Origin: Robinsoniella sp.
Lineage (GTDB): Bacteria; Bacillota; Clostridia; Lachnospirales; Lachnospiraceae
Length of the DNA stretch: 48,756 bases
Reading direction: 5' to 3'
Assembly: GCA_022788205.1 (NCBI GenBank)
Contig: JALEVQ010000037.1
Coordinates: forward strand, 1 to 48,756
Below the pieces are notes generated by a model. That model searched no databases and had not been told where the DNA came from. It worked only from the letters and a program-made list of their open reading frames with translations. How positions within the stretch are numbered: position 1 is the stretch's first letter; each line of letters opens with the position of its first letter. Shown here in pieces: positions 34,631 to 42,940 of this stretch. The position numbers were made by a program, and so were the translations under genes.

Positions 34631-34666
34631 AAAAAAAGCTTCCCGCCTTATTTTTGGCGCGAAAGC
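34631..34666 (-). terminator. intrinsic terminator inside the ileS leader
   Basis: On the minus strand GCTTTC-G-CGCC pairs with GGCGGGAAGC around AAAAATAA, followed by TTTTTTT. It lies about 20-50 bases after the promoter. AAAGGCAGTGCTTT just upstream can form a competing hairpin. No T-box sequence is present. A second hairpin (TAACGGT/ACCGTTA, 34574-34598) lies nearer the gene. Confidence 0.65.
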
Positions 34667-34687
34667 ACTGCCTTTAGATTTTCTATA

Positions 34688-34716
34688 ATTATATACATCT
34701 TTGCCCACATTGTCAA
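34688..34716 (-). promoter_or_regulatory. ileS-glgP promoter
   Basis: Minus strand TTGACA (34716-34711), exactly 17 bases, TATAAT (34693-34688): perfect consensus. Confidence 0.88.
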
Positions 34717-34733
34717 TTTTATATTTAATTTAT

Positions 34734-34762
34734 TTGCTTTTTCGCCACTGATCTTCTATAAT
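34734..34762 (+). promoter_or_regulatory. promoter of the DUF624 gene
   Basis: TTGCTT at 34734-34739, 17 bases, TATAAT at 34757-34762, divergent from the ileS promoter. The two -35 boxes are about 17 bases apart. Confidence 0.7.
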
Positions 34763-34822
34763 AAGATTAGAATTGGTAATTTCCTATGTACCCAAAAATA
34801 ACACAAAAAGAGGAATTGATTT

Positions 34823-35563
34823 ATGAGTAATTTTTTTAACCTGGATAATCCATTCTTTCGCTTCATGGGACATGTCGCGGATCTCATCATCTTGAATTGT
34901 CTCTGTCTGATTTGCTGTATCCCCATCGTCACCATCGGCGCATCGGTTACCGCTGCTTACTATGTAGCTCTGAAAAAAGTTCGAGGCGAAGAATCCTACA
35001 TTGTCAGAAGCTTTTTTCAGTCCTTCAAACAAAACTTTAAACAAGCCACTGTGATCTGGCTTTTTTTCCTCATATTCGGCATCCTTATGGCATTCGATTT
35101 CCGAATCATTTCTGTCATGGATAGCACCTTTGCCGCATTTTTGCGATATAGTTTGACCGTGATTGCATTTTTCGCTCTCATCGTCTTTCTGTATGTATTC
35201 CCGGTATTGGCGCGTTTTTATAATACAACAAAAAACACTTTAAAAAATGCTGTTTTGATGGCTATCCGCCATCTTCCATATACACTGGTGATCCTTATTG
35301 TCACACTCGGATCCGTGTGTCTGACTTTTTTGTCAGACACTACCTTCCTCTACGGCATATTGATATGGATCATGATCGGCATTGCCCTCGTCATGCTGAT
35401 CAATTCCTACTTCTTCCGAAAAATTTTTGACAAATACACTCCGGTGGAACAGGAAAGTGAACCGGAAGAGATTCCTCTGACTCCCGAACAGGAAAGTATG
35501 ATGGCAGGAATCACCCCTATCCCGAAGGAAAACGCACAGAAATCTGAAAAACCATCCGATTAA
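34823..35563 (+). CDS. DUF624 / YesL-family membrane protein
   Basis: A 246-residue protein with about five hydrophobic segments. The N-terminus NPFFRFMGHVADLIILNCLCLICCIPIVTIGASVTAAYYVALK is characteristic of the YesL/DUF624 family, which in many Firmicutes sits beside carbohydrate-uptake and two-component genes. The C-terminal 45 residues are polar and Glu/Pro-rich (EQESEPEEIPLTPEQE). The function of the family is unknown. It has its own promoter and is convergent with the histidine-kinase operon. Confidence 0.88.
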   Translation: MSNFFNLDNPFFRFMGHVADLIILNCLCLICCIPIVTIGASVTAAYYVALKKVRGEESYIVRSFFQSFKQNFKQATVIWLFFLIFGILMAFDFRIISVMDSTFAAFLRYSLTVIAFFALIVFLYVFPVLARFYNTTKNTLKNAVLMAIRHLPYTLVILIVTLGSVCLTFLSDTTFLYGILIWIMIGIALVMLINSYFFRKIFDKYTPVEQESEPEEIPLTPEQESMMAGITPIPKENAQKSEKPSD

Positions 35564-35585
35564 CCCAGCCTTTCATAAAAAATCA

Positions 35586-35651
35586 GGCGTATTTTCAATC
35601 ATTGTCTGAGATACATTTCACTGTTTTTCAGACAATGATTGAAAATACGCC
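35586..35651. terminator. 24-bp hairpin between convergent genes
   Basis: GGCGTATTTTCAATCATTGT and four further bases (35586-35609) pair perfectly with 35628-35651 around an 18-base loop. On the minus strand it is followed by TGATTTTTTATG, so it ends the kinase operon. On the plus strand no T tract follows. Confidence 0.8.
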
Positions 35652-35671
35652 ATCCATTTCATCCAGTCAGT

Positions 35672-38017
35672 TTATTTCTTCTCTTCCCCTTCTGAGTTTT
35701 GATGTTCTTTCTTTTGTCCATTCTCTTTTTCTGGCAGTGTCTCTGATTCGTCTGCTTCCATCACAATTCCTTCTGGAATCTTTTCCTCAGGGACAATCGG
35801 AAAAATCACATTAACCTTGAACAAATCACCGTCCAGATAAATAAAGAACTCTCCATTCTGCAGTTCTGTCAGATCCTTTGCGATCGAAAGACCTAACCCG
35901 CTTCCCTCTGTGCTTCTTGAAATATCTCCTCTGATAAACCGCTCTGTCAGTTCGCTCGCATCGATATTTAAGGCTTGTTTTGAGATATTCTTCACAGAGA
36001 AATTCATCTTATCCTCTTCCACTTTAATGTCAACGTACACTCTCGTGTTTGGCATCGCATACTTGAATACATTATTATAAAGGTTTTCCACAATGCGCCA
36101 GATTCGTCTTCCGTCTGCCCAGATCATCACTGGCTCGTTCGGAACATGCACAATCAATTCCAGCCCTTTTGACTCAAATTTCTCGCTGAATTCTCCATTT
36201 GTCTGCAAAATCAGCTCTTTAAAATTCAATTTCATCCATTCCAGCTTAATATTTCCAGAACTGATTTTAGATGCCTCAAGAAGATCTTCTGTCAAATGCT
36301 TCAATCTATGAGTTTTATTATCCAGAACCTTCAGATATTCCGCCACTTTCTCATCCTGCACATTCAACCTCTTGAGCAAATCAACATAATTGATAATCGA
36401 GGTCAGCGGTGTCTTGATATCATGAGAGACATTTGTGATCAAATCTGCCTTTAACCTCTCACTTTTCAGATTCTCTGAGACTGTCTTCTGGATCCCGTTT
36501 CCGATCAGATTGATATTTTCTGCCATCTCTCGGTTATTTCCATTGAATTTTTCTATATTGAATTGATAATCAATATCACCATTCTTGAGATGTTCAATTC
36601 CTTCATTGATCTCATTTCTCTGCACACCCTCTCTCAGCAGGAAGTATAGAAAAACAAGATCAAACGCAATTAAGATCACTGCTCCTATATATTTTAGAGT
36701 CCAAATACAGATGATATGGACAGTCAAAAATCCCACATAGTATAAAATTATACGCTGTGTAATTTTTCTGTTTGTCACGCATTTATGGATTCCTTCTGCC
36801 AGCCATCGGAAAATGCTGATTTTCCACAAACTTCTCGTGCGCGTCCTCCGCACCAGACTCAAATATCCCGACAGAATGAGCACGCTTGTGAGCTCCAGAA
36901 GAACACTGTAACATCCCAGGATCACCATGTTGAGACTCTGACCCAGTACCACCATGCGATACATGATCTGAACCATACATAATGCCCCTCCCGCCAGAAT
37001 CACAAAAATGAATTCCACTGGCATCTTGTCAATATCTTTTACATAGATCTTTGAATTCTGATCAATTTTCCCAGTTGTGATCGTCAGATAAGAAAGTAAG
37101 ATCAGGAGCAGCACTCCACTGACGATCGCAAAAATCACCGTCAATTTAATCGTATTCCAGTATCTTACATACTGCTGACCATGGTCATAAAACTCATCCT
37201 CAATCGGAAAATCGGTATCGATTCCAATCACAAGGCGTGACTGTTTCAGCTGAATCGGAATATTTTCCAAAAAATTAAACAGCTCTCCTGTGATGGATAG
37301 CAGATCACTGTCTACCGAGAGATCAGCAAAGTCCATCAGAATATAAGTTCCAAGATTTTTCAGCTGACTCTCTGACAGATCCGTGTTGCTGAACATGATC
37401 TGCCCATTTTCATCAAGCACAATATACTTTAAATTCGTTCTGTCACCAGGAAAATGATTTTTGTTCTGGTTATACTGCCACACATCATTCCAGATCGCCT
37501 CCACTGTACAACTCAGATAATAATAGTAATCTGCTGCACTGACACCCGTTTTTGAGGCATACTCCAGGATACTGGCGTATCCGATCGGCGCATAAATTTC
37601 TTTGAGCGGTGCACTGTCCAAAATATCATCCACACCGTAATACTGAATTCCCTCCTGCTCCCATGCAAGCAGATCTTTTAAATAATATCCGATTCCATGC
37701 GTGATTTCACCCGTAATGATATCTTTCTTTACGTAATCTGCGATGTCTACAATCCTCTCTGGATTATACACGCCATTTGTCTCAAATTTACACTTTCCAG
37801 ACAGATATTCCATCAAGTTGGACACTTCGTTGCACACCTGATTTTTATACAGATCTGACTCGATATAGTTACCGCTTGCTTCCTGCTCATTTCCTATAGA
37901 ATACTCATTCACTGTTCTCAGATAGAATGCGGTGGAAAGAAACAGGATTAAAAACGTAATGTGTGTCAGCAACATCGCGGTTCGTTTAAACTGCATGGAA
38001 TAATAATTTCCTCTCAT
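35672..38017 (-). CDS. large sensor histidine kinase
   Basis: A 781-residue kinase. An N-terminal membrane helix (about residues 14-33) is followed by a 250-residue extracytoplasmic sensor, a second helix near 290-312, then further hydrophobic segments (about 330-465). The phosphoacceptor lies in NVSHDIKTPLTSIINYVDLL, His near residue 532. The ATPase domain has the N box IVENLYNNVFKYA and the G2 box EGSGLGLSIAKDL. The G1 region reads NFSVKNISKQ, a form common in clostridial kinases. It partners with the OmpR-type regulator directly upstream. An internal ATG at 37996 is a possible alternative start. The signal is unknown. Confidence 0.92.
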   Translation of the reverse strand: MRGNYYSMQFKRTAMLLTHITFLILFLSTAFYLRTVNEYSIGNEQEASGNYIESDLYKNQVCNEVSNLMEYLSGKCKFETNGVYNPERIVDIADYVKKDIITGEITHGIGYYLKDLLAWEQEGIQYYGVDDILDSAPLKEIYAPIGYASILEYASKTGVSAADYYYYLSCTVEAIWNDVWQYNQNKNHFPGDRTNLKYIVLDENGQIMFSNTDLSESQLKNLGTYILMDFADLSVDSDLLSITGELFNFLENIPIQLKQSRLVIGIDTDFPIEDEFYDHGQQYVRYWNTIKLTVIFAIVSGVLLLILLSYLTITTGKIDQNSKIYVKDIDKMPVEFIFVILAGGALCMVQIMYRMVVLGQSLNMVILGCYSVLLELTSVLILSGYLSLVRRTRTRSLWKISIFRWLAEGIHKCVTNRKITQRIILYYVGFLTVHIICIWTLKYIGAVILIAFDLVFLYFLLREGVQRNEINEGIEHLKNGDIDYQFNIEKFNGNNREMAENINLIGNGIQKTVSENLKSERLKADLITNVSHDIKTPLTSIINYVDLLKRLNVQDEKVAEYLKVLDNKTHRLKHLTEDLLEASKISSGNIKLEWMKLNFKELILQTNGEFSEKFESKGLELIVHVPNEPVMIWADGRRIWRIVENLYNNVFKYAMPNTRVYVDIKVEEDKMNFSVKNISKQALNIDASELTERFIRGDISRSTEGSGLGLSIAKDLTELQNGEFFIYLDGDLFKVNVIFPIVPEEKIPEGIVMEADESETLPEKENGQKKEHQNSEGEEKK

Positions 38018-38037
38018 ATGAGATATTCACCGATCCC

Positions 38038-38730
38038 TTATAATTTTTCTACCTTATATCCGACTCCCCATACTACTTTCAAGTACTGAGGATTCTTGGG
38101 ATTGATCTCAATTTTTTCTCTGATATGACGGATATGGACAGCTACCGTGTTGTCGGCTCCAATCGCATCCTCGTTCCAGATACTTTCATATATCTGATCG
38201 ATCGAGAAAACCTTTCCCTGATTCTTGACAAGAAGAAGCAGAATATTATACTCAATCGGTGTCAGCTTTACAACCTCACCGTCCACCGTGACCTCTTTCA
38301 AGTCATCGCGGATAATCAATCCACCTGTCTGATAGACCTGACCATCGTCCTCAGCCATGTTTCCAAGCTTTGTGTAGCGCCTCAGCTGAGACTTTACGCG
38401 CGCCACCAATTCCAGCGGATTAAACGGCTTCGTCACATAATCATCTGCGCCGATATTCAGCCCTAAAATCTTATCCGCGTCTTCTGATTTCGCCGACAGA
38501 ATAATAATCGGGATACTGCTCGTCTCCCGCACTTTAAGCGTCGTGTGAATTCCATCCAGCCTCGGCATCATCACATCCACAATCAGCAGATGAATCTCCT
38601 CCTTCTCCATGATGTCCAGAGCTTCCTGTCCATCATACGCCTTGATCACATGATATCCTTCCTGCACCAGATAAATCTCAATGGCATTCACAATTTCTTT
38701 ATCGTCATCACAAACTAAAATATTAAACAC
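38038..38730 (-). CDS. OmpR-family response regulator
   Basis: A 230-residue regulator from the start I prefer. The receiver domain has the acidic pocket VCDDDKE, phosphoacceptor Asp in LLIVDVMMPRLDG, Ser/Thr in IIILSAKSE, and Lys in YVTKPFNPLELVAR. The winged-helix DNA-binding domain carries LTPIEYNILLLLVKNQGKVFS and NTVAVHIRHIREKIE. AAAGGAGG lies eight bases before the GTG at 38730, so that is a better start than the upstream in-frame ATG at 38760. It precedes its kinase by about 20 bases. The alpha/beta hydrolase gene is 89 bases upstream on the same strand and may share a transcript. Confidence 0.95.
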   Translation of the reverse strand: MFNILVCDDDKEIVNAIEIYLVQEGYHVIKAYDGQEALDIMEKEEIHLLIVDVMMPRLDGIHTTLKVRETSSIPIIILSAKSEDADKILGLNIGADDYVTKPFNPLELVARVKSQLRRYTKLGNMAEDDGQVYQTGGLIIRDDLKEVTVDGEVVKLTPIEYNILLLLVKNQGKVFSIDQIYESIWNEDAIGADNTVAVHIRHIREKIEINPKNPQYLKVVWGVGYKVEKL

Positions 38731-38819
38731 AATCTCCGCCTCCTTTGTTTTTTCTCTCAAGATCTACAAATCTCGTCTCTCCATTTTTGTTTTTCGCCGG
38801 CAGCTTTGACTCTTTCTTT

Positions 38820-39800
38820 TTATTCTTCACTGACCGTCGCTGTAGCTTTCTTTTTACTCTCCGCTGATGGCTGTCTGCTTTCTTTTTTCATCCATTCATA
38901 CAGATCCTCATATACCTGATCCCTGTCCAGTTCATTCAAAATCTCATGCCTGTCATCAGGGTAGAGTTTACAGCTGACTTTTTTCATTCCGAGATCCCGG
39001 AATGACTCCACCACTTTTTTTACTCCTTTTCCAAAATTTCCCACGGGGTCATCTTCGCCTGACACAAACAGAACAGGTAAATTCTTGGGCATTTTTTGAA
39101 TATAATCCTTATTTCCCAATTTTGCAAGACTTAAAAACAGATGGTAATACCCGTTAACAGTAAAGATAAACTGGCACCTCTCATCCGCAATGTATGTGTC
39201 AACGATCTTCTGATCTCTCGTCAGCCAATCCTTCTGTGTTCTCACTGGTTTGAATTTTCTATTATAGGAACCAAACGCCATGGCGTCAATCAGTTTGCTT
39301 CTATAGTCCCATCCCTTGACAGACGCAATCATCTTGCAAAGCTTCATGCCCAGCTCTGCCTCCAAACGCGTATGGTACCCGGTTCCCATGATAATCGCAC
39401 CATCCAGTTCATTTCCATAGCAACAAAGATATTGACGTCCCAAAAAGGAACCCATACTGTGACCGAGCATAAAATAAGGCACATTCGGATAAAGCTCTTT
39501 CGTCTTTCGCTGAAGCTGATACAAGTCTAACAGTAAAACCGAATTCCCATTTTTCTCAGAAAAAAATCCAAACTTTTCCTTGCTTCTGATCGATTCTCCA
39601 TGACCAAGATGATCGTTTCCTGTCACCAGAAATCCTCTTTCTGTCATATATTTTGCAAATTCTTCATACCGTTCTATAAATTCTACCATTCCATGTGAGA
39701 TCTGGAGTACACCTTTCACTTTTCCGTCTGGTACCCATCGCACAGCGTGAATTAATGTTTTATGATCATGGGACAAATATTGAATATGAATTTTTTTCAT
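38820..39800 (-). CDS. alpha/beta hydrolase, monoacylglycerol lipase-like
   Basis: A protein of about 326 residues of the serine-hydrolase family containing lysophospholipase and monoacylglycerol lipase. The oxyanion segment is ISHGMVEFIERYEEFA, the nucleophile is in GHSMGSFLGR, the acid in VSGEDDPVG and the base in PDDRHEILNE, so the triad is complete. A tail rich in Lys and Ala follows. No signal peptide is seen, so it acts in the cytoplasm. AAGGAG eight bases before ATG 39800 decides the start. The promoter probably uses an extended -10 (TGGTAAAAT) near 39826. Confidence 0.88.
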   Translation of the reverse strand: MKKIHIQYLSHDHKTLIHAVRWVPDGKVKGVLQISHGMVEFIERYEEFAKYMTERGFLVTGNDHLGHGESIRSKEKFGFFSEKNGNSVLLLDLYQLQRKTKELYPNVPYFMLGHSMGSFLGRQYLCCYGNELDGAIIMGTGYHTRLEAELGMKLCKMIASVKGWDYRSKLIDAMAFGSYNRKFKPVRTQKDWLTRDQKIVDTYIADERCQFIFTVNGYYHLFLSLAKLGNKDYIQKMPKNLPVLFVSGEDDPVGNFGKGVKKVVESFRDLGMKKVSCKLYPDDRHEILNELDRDQVYEDLYEWMKKESRQPSAESKKKATATVSEE

Positions 39801-39931
39801 TCCCATCACTCCTTATATTAGTATTTTACCACATTTTCAAATATAACACACCATCCTTTGAACATTATTAAGATTATTATAAATATTTTTTGAGAATTTT
39901 TTGATACTCTTTTGCATATAAATGAGTGAAA

Positions 39932-39973
39932 AAAAGAAACACCCGACTTTTTCAAGTCCGCAGCGTTTCTTTT
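39932..39973 (-). terminator. terminator of the metallophosphoesterase gene
   Basis: AAAAGAAAC and GTTTCTTTT enclose an inner GACTT-TTTC-AAGTC hairpin, with a T tract (TTTCTTTTTTT) on the minus strand. Confidence 0.75.
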
Positions 39974-40015
39974 CCCGGTTCTATCCTAATTGCTCTCTTA
40001 TCATGATGGTATTGC

Positions 40016-41005
40016 CTATGCAGCCTTCTCTCCCTCTGTCTCAAGCTCCTCATCTGTAGGAAGGGAATCAATCAGATCCTGGATGGTCTGGTCAGGCTCT
40101 ACTCCTTCGAGATCATACAGATATCCTTCAAAATCGTCCAGTGTCCAGGCACCTTCCTCATATACATAAGTCAAATCTAAGCGTCCCAAATACTGATCCT
40201 GCTCACCGCCGCCCTGTAAGATCGGGGTGCTCTTGAATCCGTCATCTCCCGGATAATAGATTGGACTTGTGATGATATAGTGGTCATCTGCACCGATCAC
40301 TGCGGATACCCCAGGGACGTTTGCAATCTTTGTATCGATGGCAAGCCCTGTGTGAGATAAAACAATGTTGATATCCGTCTGAGGAGCGACTTCTTCCATC
40401 AGATTCACCACCGTAATCTCACCACTCTCAAAAATCTTGTCAGAAACCTCTTCCCACTCTCTATTCTGTGGTTTTAAAGAGGTCACTCCGATGATTCCAA
40501 TATTTAATCCGCCGACTTCTTTTATGATATATGGCTCTACATTGTCGATATATTCACCGCTGTCCTTCATTGTGACATTGCCGCACAGTGTCGGGAATTC
40601 ACACAATGCAATCAGATTCTGAATCTGCTCGTTTCCCTGTTCGATCGTACCGCCCTGTGTCGGGATTCTGAAATCATTATTCCCCAACACCCAGGCATCG
40701 TATCCCATCGCATTTAAAACCGTCATCTCCGGGATTCCCTGCTGCATCTGGCGCTCGCCTCTTAAAAAGATGTCGCCGCCATTGAGCACTAAAATGTTAT
40801 CAGCTTCTTCTCTCGCCTCATCAATCAATGTCTTAAACTGTGGAAGACGCTTCATTCTTCCATGGATGTCATTATCGTAAACAATGGTAAGCTCATACGT
40901 ATCTCCTTCTTTTGCCTCCTCAGCATAGACAGACGGACAGACAGAGGTAACCATCATTGCTGCTGCTGCCAGAATTGCTGCTTTTTTTCCAAATAAACTT
41001 CTCAT
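40016..41005 (-). CDS. secreted metallophosphoesterase, 5'-nucleotidase-like, single domain
   Basis: A protein of about 329 residues. The signal peptide is MRSLFGKKAAILAAAAMMVTSVCPSVYA. The calcineurin-like fold follows: metal motif DNDIHGR, GGDIFLRG, and a modified GNHE motif reading LGNNDFR. VLSHTGLAID and a divergent last motif GADDHYI come next. The normal catalytic His of GNHE is Asn here, and the final GHTH-type motif is altered, so activity may be changed. The C-terminal substrate domain of UshA-type nucleotidases is missing. The start at 41005 is favoured by AGGAAG; ATG 41023 is possible. Confidence 0.82.
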   Translation of the reverse strand: MRSLFGKKAAILAAAAMMVTSVCPSVYAEEAKEGDTYELTIVYDNDIHGRMKRLPQFKTLIDEAREEADNILVLNGGDIFLRGERQMQQGIPEMTVLNAMGYDAWVLGNNDFRIPTQGGTIEQGNEQIQNLIALCEFPTLCGNVTMKDSGEYIDNVEPYIIKEVGGLNIGIIGVTSLKPQNREWEEVSDKIFESGEITVVNLMEEVAPQTDINIVLSHTGLAIDTKIANVPGVSAVIGADDHYIITSPIYYPGDDGFKSTPILQGGGEQDQYLGRLDLTYVYEEGAWTLDDFEGYLYDLEGVEPDQTIQDLIDSLPTDEELETEGEKAA

Positions 41006-41177
41006 GCCCTTTCTTCCTTTCATATCCTATATTTTTTGCTTCTTTTCCGAGTAAGTCTGTATTTCCTGGTTTCTTTTTTCTCTCACTCTCTGACACAAAT
41101 ATAGAATATCAGGGCATCGTTAATTTCTCATCATGGCAGTTTTAAATCTCAGTAAAACATACACATAAGTTTTCCTT

Positions 41178-42050
41178 TTACTGTATACCGTGTTCTGTCA
41201 GATAATCGCTCAGCTTCGCAAACTGTTCCAGGGTCAAGGTTTCTCCTCGCACACTCTGAGACACGCCGAGGGATGCGATCGCCTCCGCGATCATTTCTTT
41301 GTCGGCATGAATTTCCGGTGAATTATTCAATCCATTTTGCAGTGTTTTCCTTCTCTGATTGAAGGAAGCCCGGATCAGCTGAAACAGTAATCGCTCATCT
41401 TTTACCTTCACCGCCTGCTCTCTGTGGCGCGTCAGGCGGATGACAGCGCTGCCTACCTTCGGTCTTGGCATAAAACAATTAAGCGGAACATTCGCCACAA
41501 TGTACGGCTCTGCGTAATATTGTACCGCTAAAGATAATGCACCATAATCCTTCGTTCCTGGTCCAGCCTGCATACGCTCCGCCACTTCTTTCTGTACCAT
41601 CACAGTAATGCTCTCGATTGGCACTCCACTCTCAAACAATCCCATGATAATCGGCGTTGTGATGTAATATGGAAGATTTGCCACCACCTTGATCGGCTGA
41701 CCGTTATTTTTCTCCTCTGCAAGCCTCTTGATATCAACTTTCAAAATATCCTCATTGATCACAGTCACATTGTCATACGCTGAAAGGGTCTCTTTCAGAA
41801 TTGGAATCAAGGCTTTGTCAATCTCCACAGCGACAACCTCCCTAGCCGCCTCAGCCAGATACTGCGTCATTGTGCCGATCCCTGGACCGATCTCCAACAC
41901 AAAATCTTCTTTTCCCATCTCGGCCGCCGCGATGATCTTGTCCAGCACATGTGCATCAATCAAAAAATTCTGACCAAATTTTTTCTGAAATGCAAACTCA
42001 TACTTTTGAATCACTTCTATTGTTTTCTGAGGATTCGATAATTTCTCCAT
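41178..42050 (-). CDS. rsmA: 16S rRNA dimethyladenosine transferase
   Basis: A 290-residue enzyme that dimethylates two adjacent adenines near the 3' end of 16S rRNA. Visible motifs are KKFGQNFLIDAHVLDKI, the SAM loop EIGPGIGTMTQ, VEIDKALIP, and the catalytic NLPYYIT. The C-terminal RNA-binding domain contains FMPRPKVGSAVIRL and FNQRRKTLQN. ATG 42050 overlaps the tatD stop as TGATG. In B. subtilis the M5 ribonuclease gene stands between tatD and rsmA; here it is absent from this site. Confidence 0.97.
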   Translation of the reverse strand: MEKLSNPQKTIEVIQKYEFAFQKKFGQNFLIDAHVLDKIIAAAEMGKEDFVLEIGPGIGTMTQYLAEAAREVVAVEIDKALIPILKETLSAYDNVTVINEDILKVDIKRLAEEKNNGQPIKVVANLPYYITTPIIMGLFESGVPIESITVMVQKEVAERMQAGPGTKDYGALSLAVQYYAEPYIVANVPLNCFMPRPKVGSAVIRLTRHREQAVKVKDERLLFQLIRASFNQRRKTLQNGLNNSPEIHADKEMIAEAIASLGVSQSVRGETLTLEQFAKLSDYLTEHGIQ

Positions 42051-42847
42051 CAATCTTTAAATTCCTTTCTCTGCTGTGGTCTGACCATCCGATACATTTT
42101 CATTGCATTCTCAAATGTCACCTGCTCTACTTCCTCCGCCGATATCTCCTTGATCCGCGCAATCTCCTCCACCACATACGGCAGATTGAGAGAAGAATTT
42201 CGCTTTCCGCGATTGGGAACTGGAGCCAGATACGGACAGTCCGTCTCAATCAAGATTCGCTCCAGTGGAATTGTCTTCACCACTTCCTTAAGCACTCTCC
42301 CTGTCTTGAAGGTGACGACTCCGCCCACCCCGATATAATATCCAAGCTTCACATATTCCTTCGCCATCTCGGCAGAGCCGGAATAACAGTGAATCACCCC
42401 TCCTGTTGTCCCCGCATGCTTTGCCTTCATCATGTCAAACGTATCCTGTGCCGCATCCCTACTGTGTATAATCACAGGCAGATCGACTTCTTTTGAAAGC
42501 TCTAATTGCCGCTCAAACCATTTTTTCTGTATCTCTTTTGGAAATGTATTCCAGTGGTAGTCAAGTCCAATCTCACCGACCGCGACGATCTTTTCGCTGC
42601 CGCAGAGTGTCTTCATCCACTGTACCTTCTCCTCGTCAATATCGTCCAGCTCGTCAGGATGAACGCCAACCGCGCCATACACAAATGGATACTTCTCCGT
42701 CAGACGGATCGTATCCATTAAATGCTCAATGCGCGTGCCTGCATTGACAATGCAGGCAACCCCATTTTCTTCCATAGAGTTTAACAGCTCATCTCTATCT
42801 TCATCAAACGCTGGATCATCATAATGCGCGTGACTGTCAAATATCAT
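42050..42847 (-). CDS. tatD: TatD-family metal-dependent deoxyribonuclease
   Basis: A 265-residue TIM-barrel hydrolase. The metal site is formed by FDSHAHYDD at the N-terminus, EIGLDYHW, VIIHSRDA, CYSG and ETDCPYLAP, all typical of TatD. It has 3'-exonuclease and DNase activity in studied members and is unrelated in function to the Tat translocase earlier in the window. GGGAG before ATG 42847 favours this start over ATG 42865. It sits between metG and rsmA in the order conserved in Firmicutes. Confidence 0.95.
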   Translation of the reverse strand: MIFDSHAHYDDPAFDEDRDELLNSMEENGVACIVNAGTRIEHLMDTIRLTEKYPFVYGAVGVHPDELDDIDEEKVQWMKTLCGSEKIVAVGEIGLDYHWNTFPKEIQKKWFERQLELSKEVDLPVIIHSRDAAQDTFDMMKAKHAGTTGGVIHCYSGSAEMAKEYVKLGYYIGVGGVVTFKTGRVLKEVVKTIPLERILIETDCPYLAPVPNRGKRNSSLNLPYVVEEIARIKEISAEEVEQVTFENAMKMYRMVRPQQRKEFKD

Positions 42848-42940
42848 GTCTGTCTCCCATCTCAACGTATCTTTTCCAGTTTTGCAAGAATGTTCCCTGT
42901 TTTTTCCCCATAAGCCTCTGTTCTCTACGGAGTGATAAAT

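Noticed and set aside
34544-34720. T-box upstream of ileS
   Set aside because: No AGGGTGGNACCGCG-like sequence is found and the promoter is too close to the terminator to fit a T-box.
42050-42847. tatD as part of the Tat export system at 1253-4232
   Set aside because: TatD is a cytoplasmic nuclease; here it belongs to the conserved metG-tatD-rsmA cluster, far from the tat genes.
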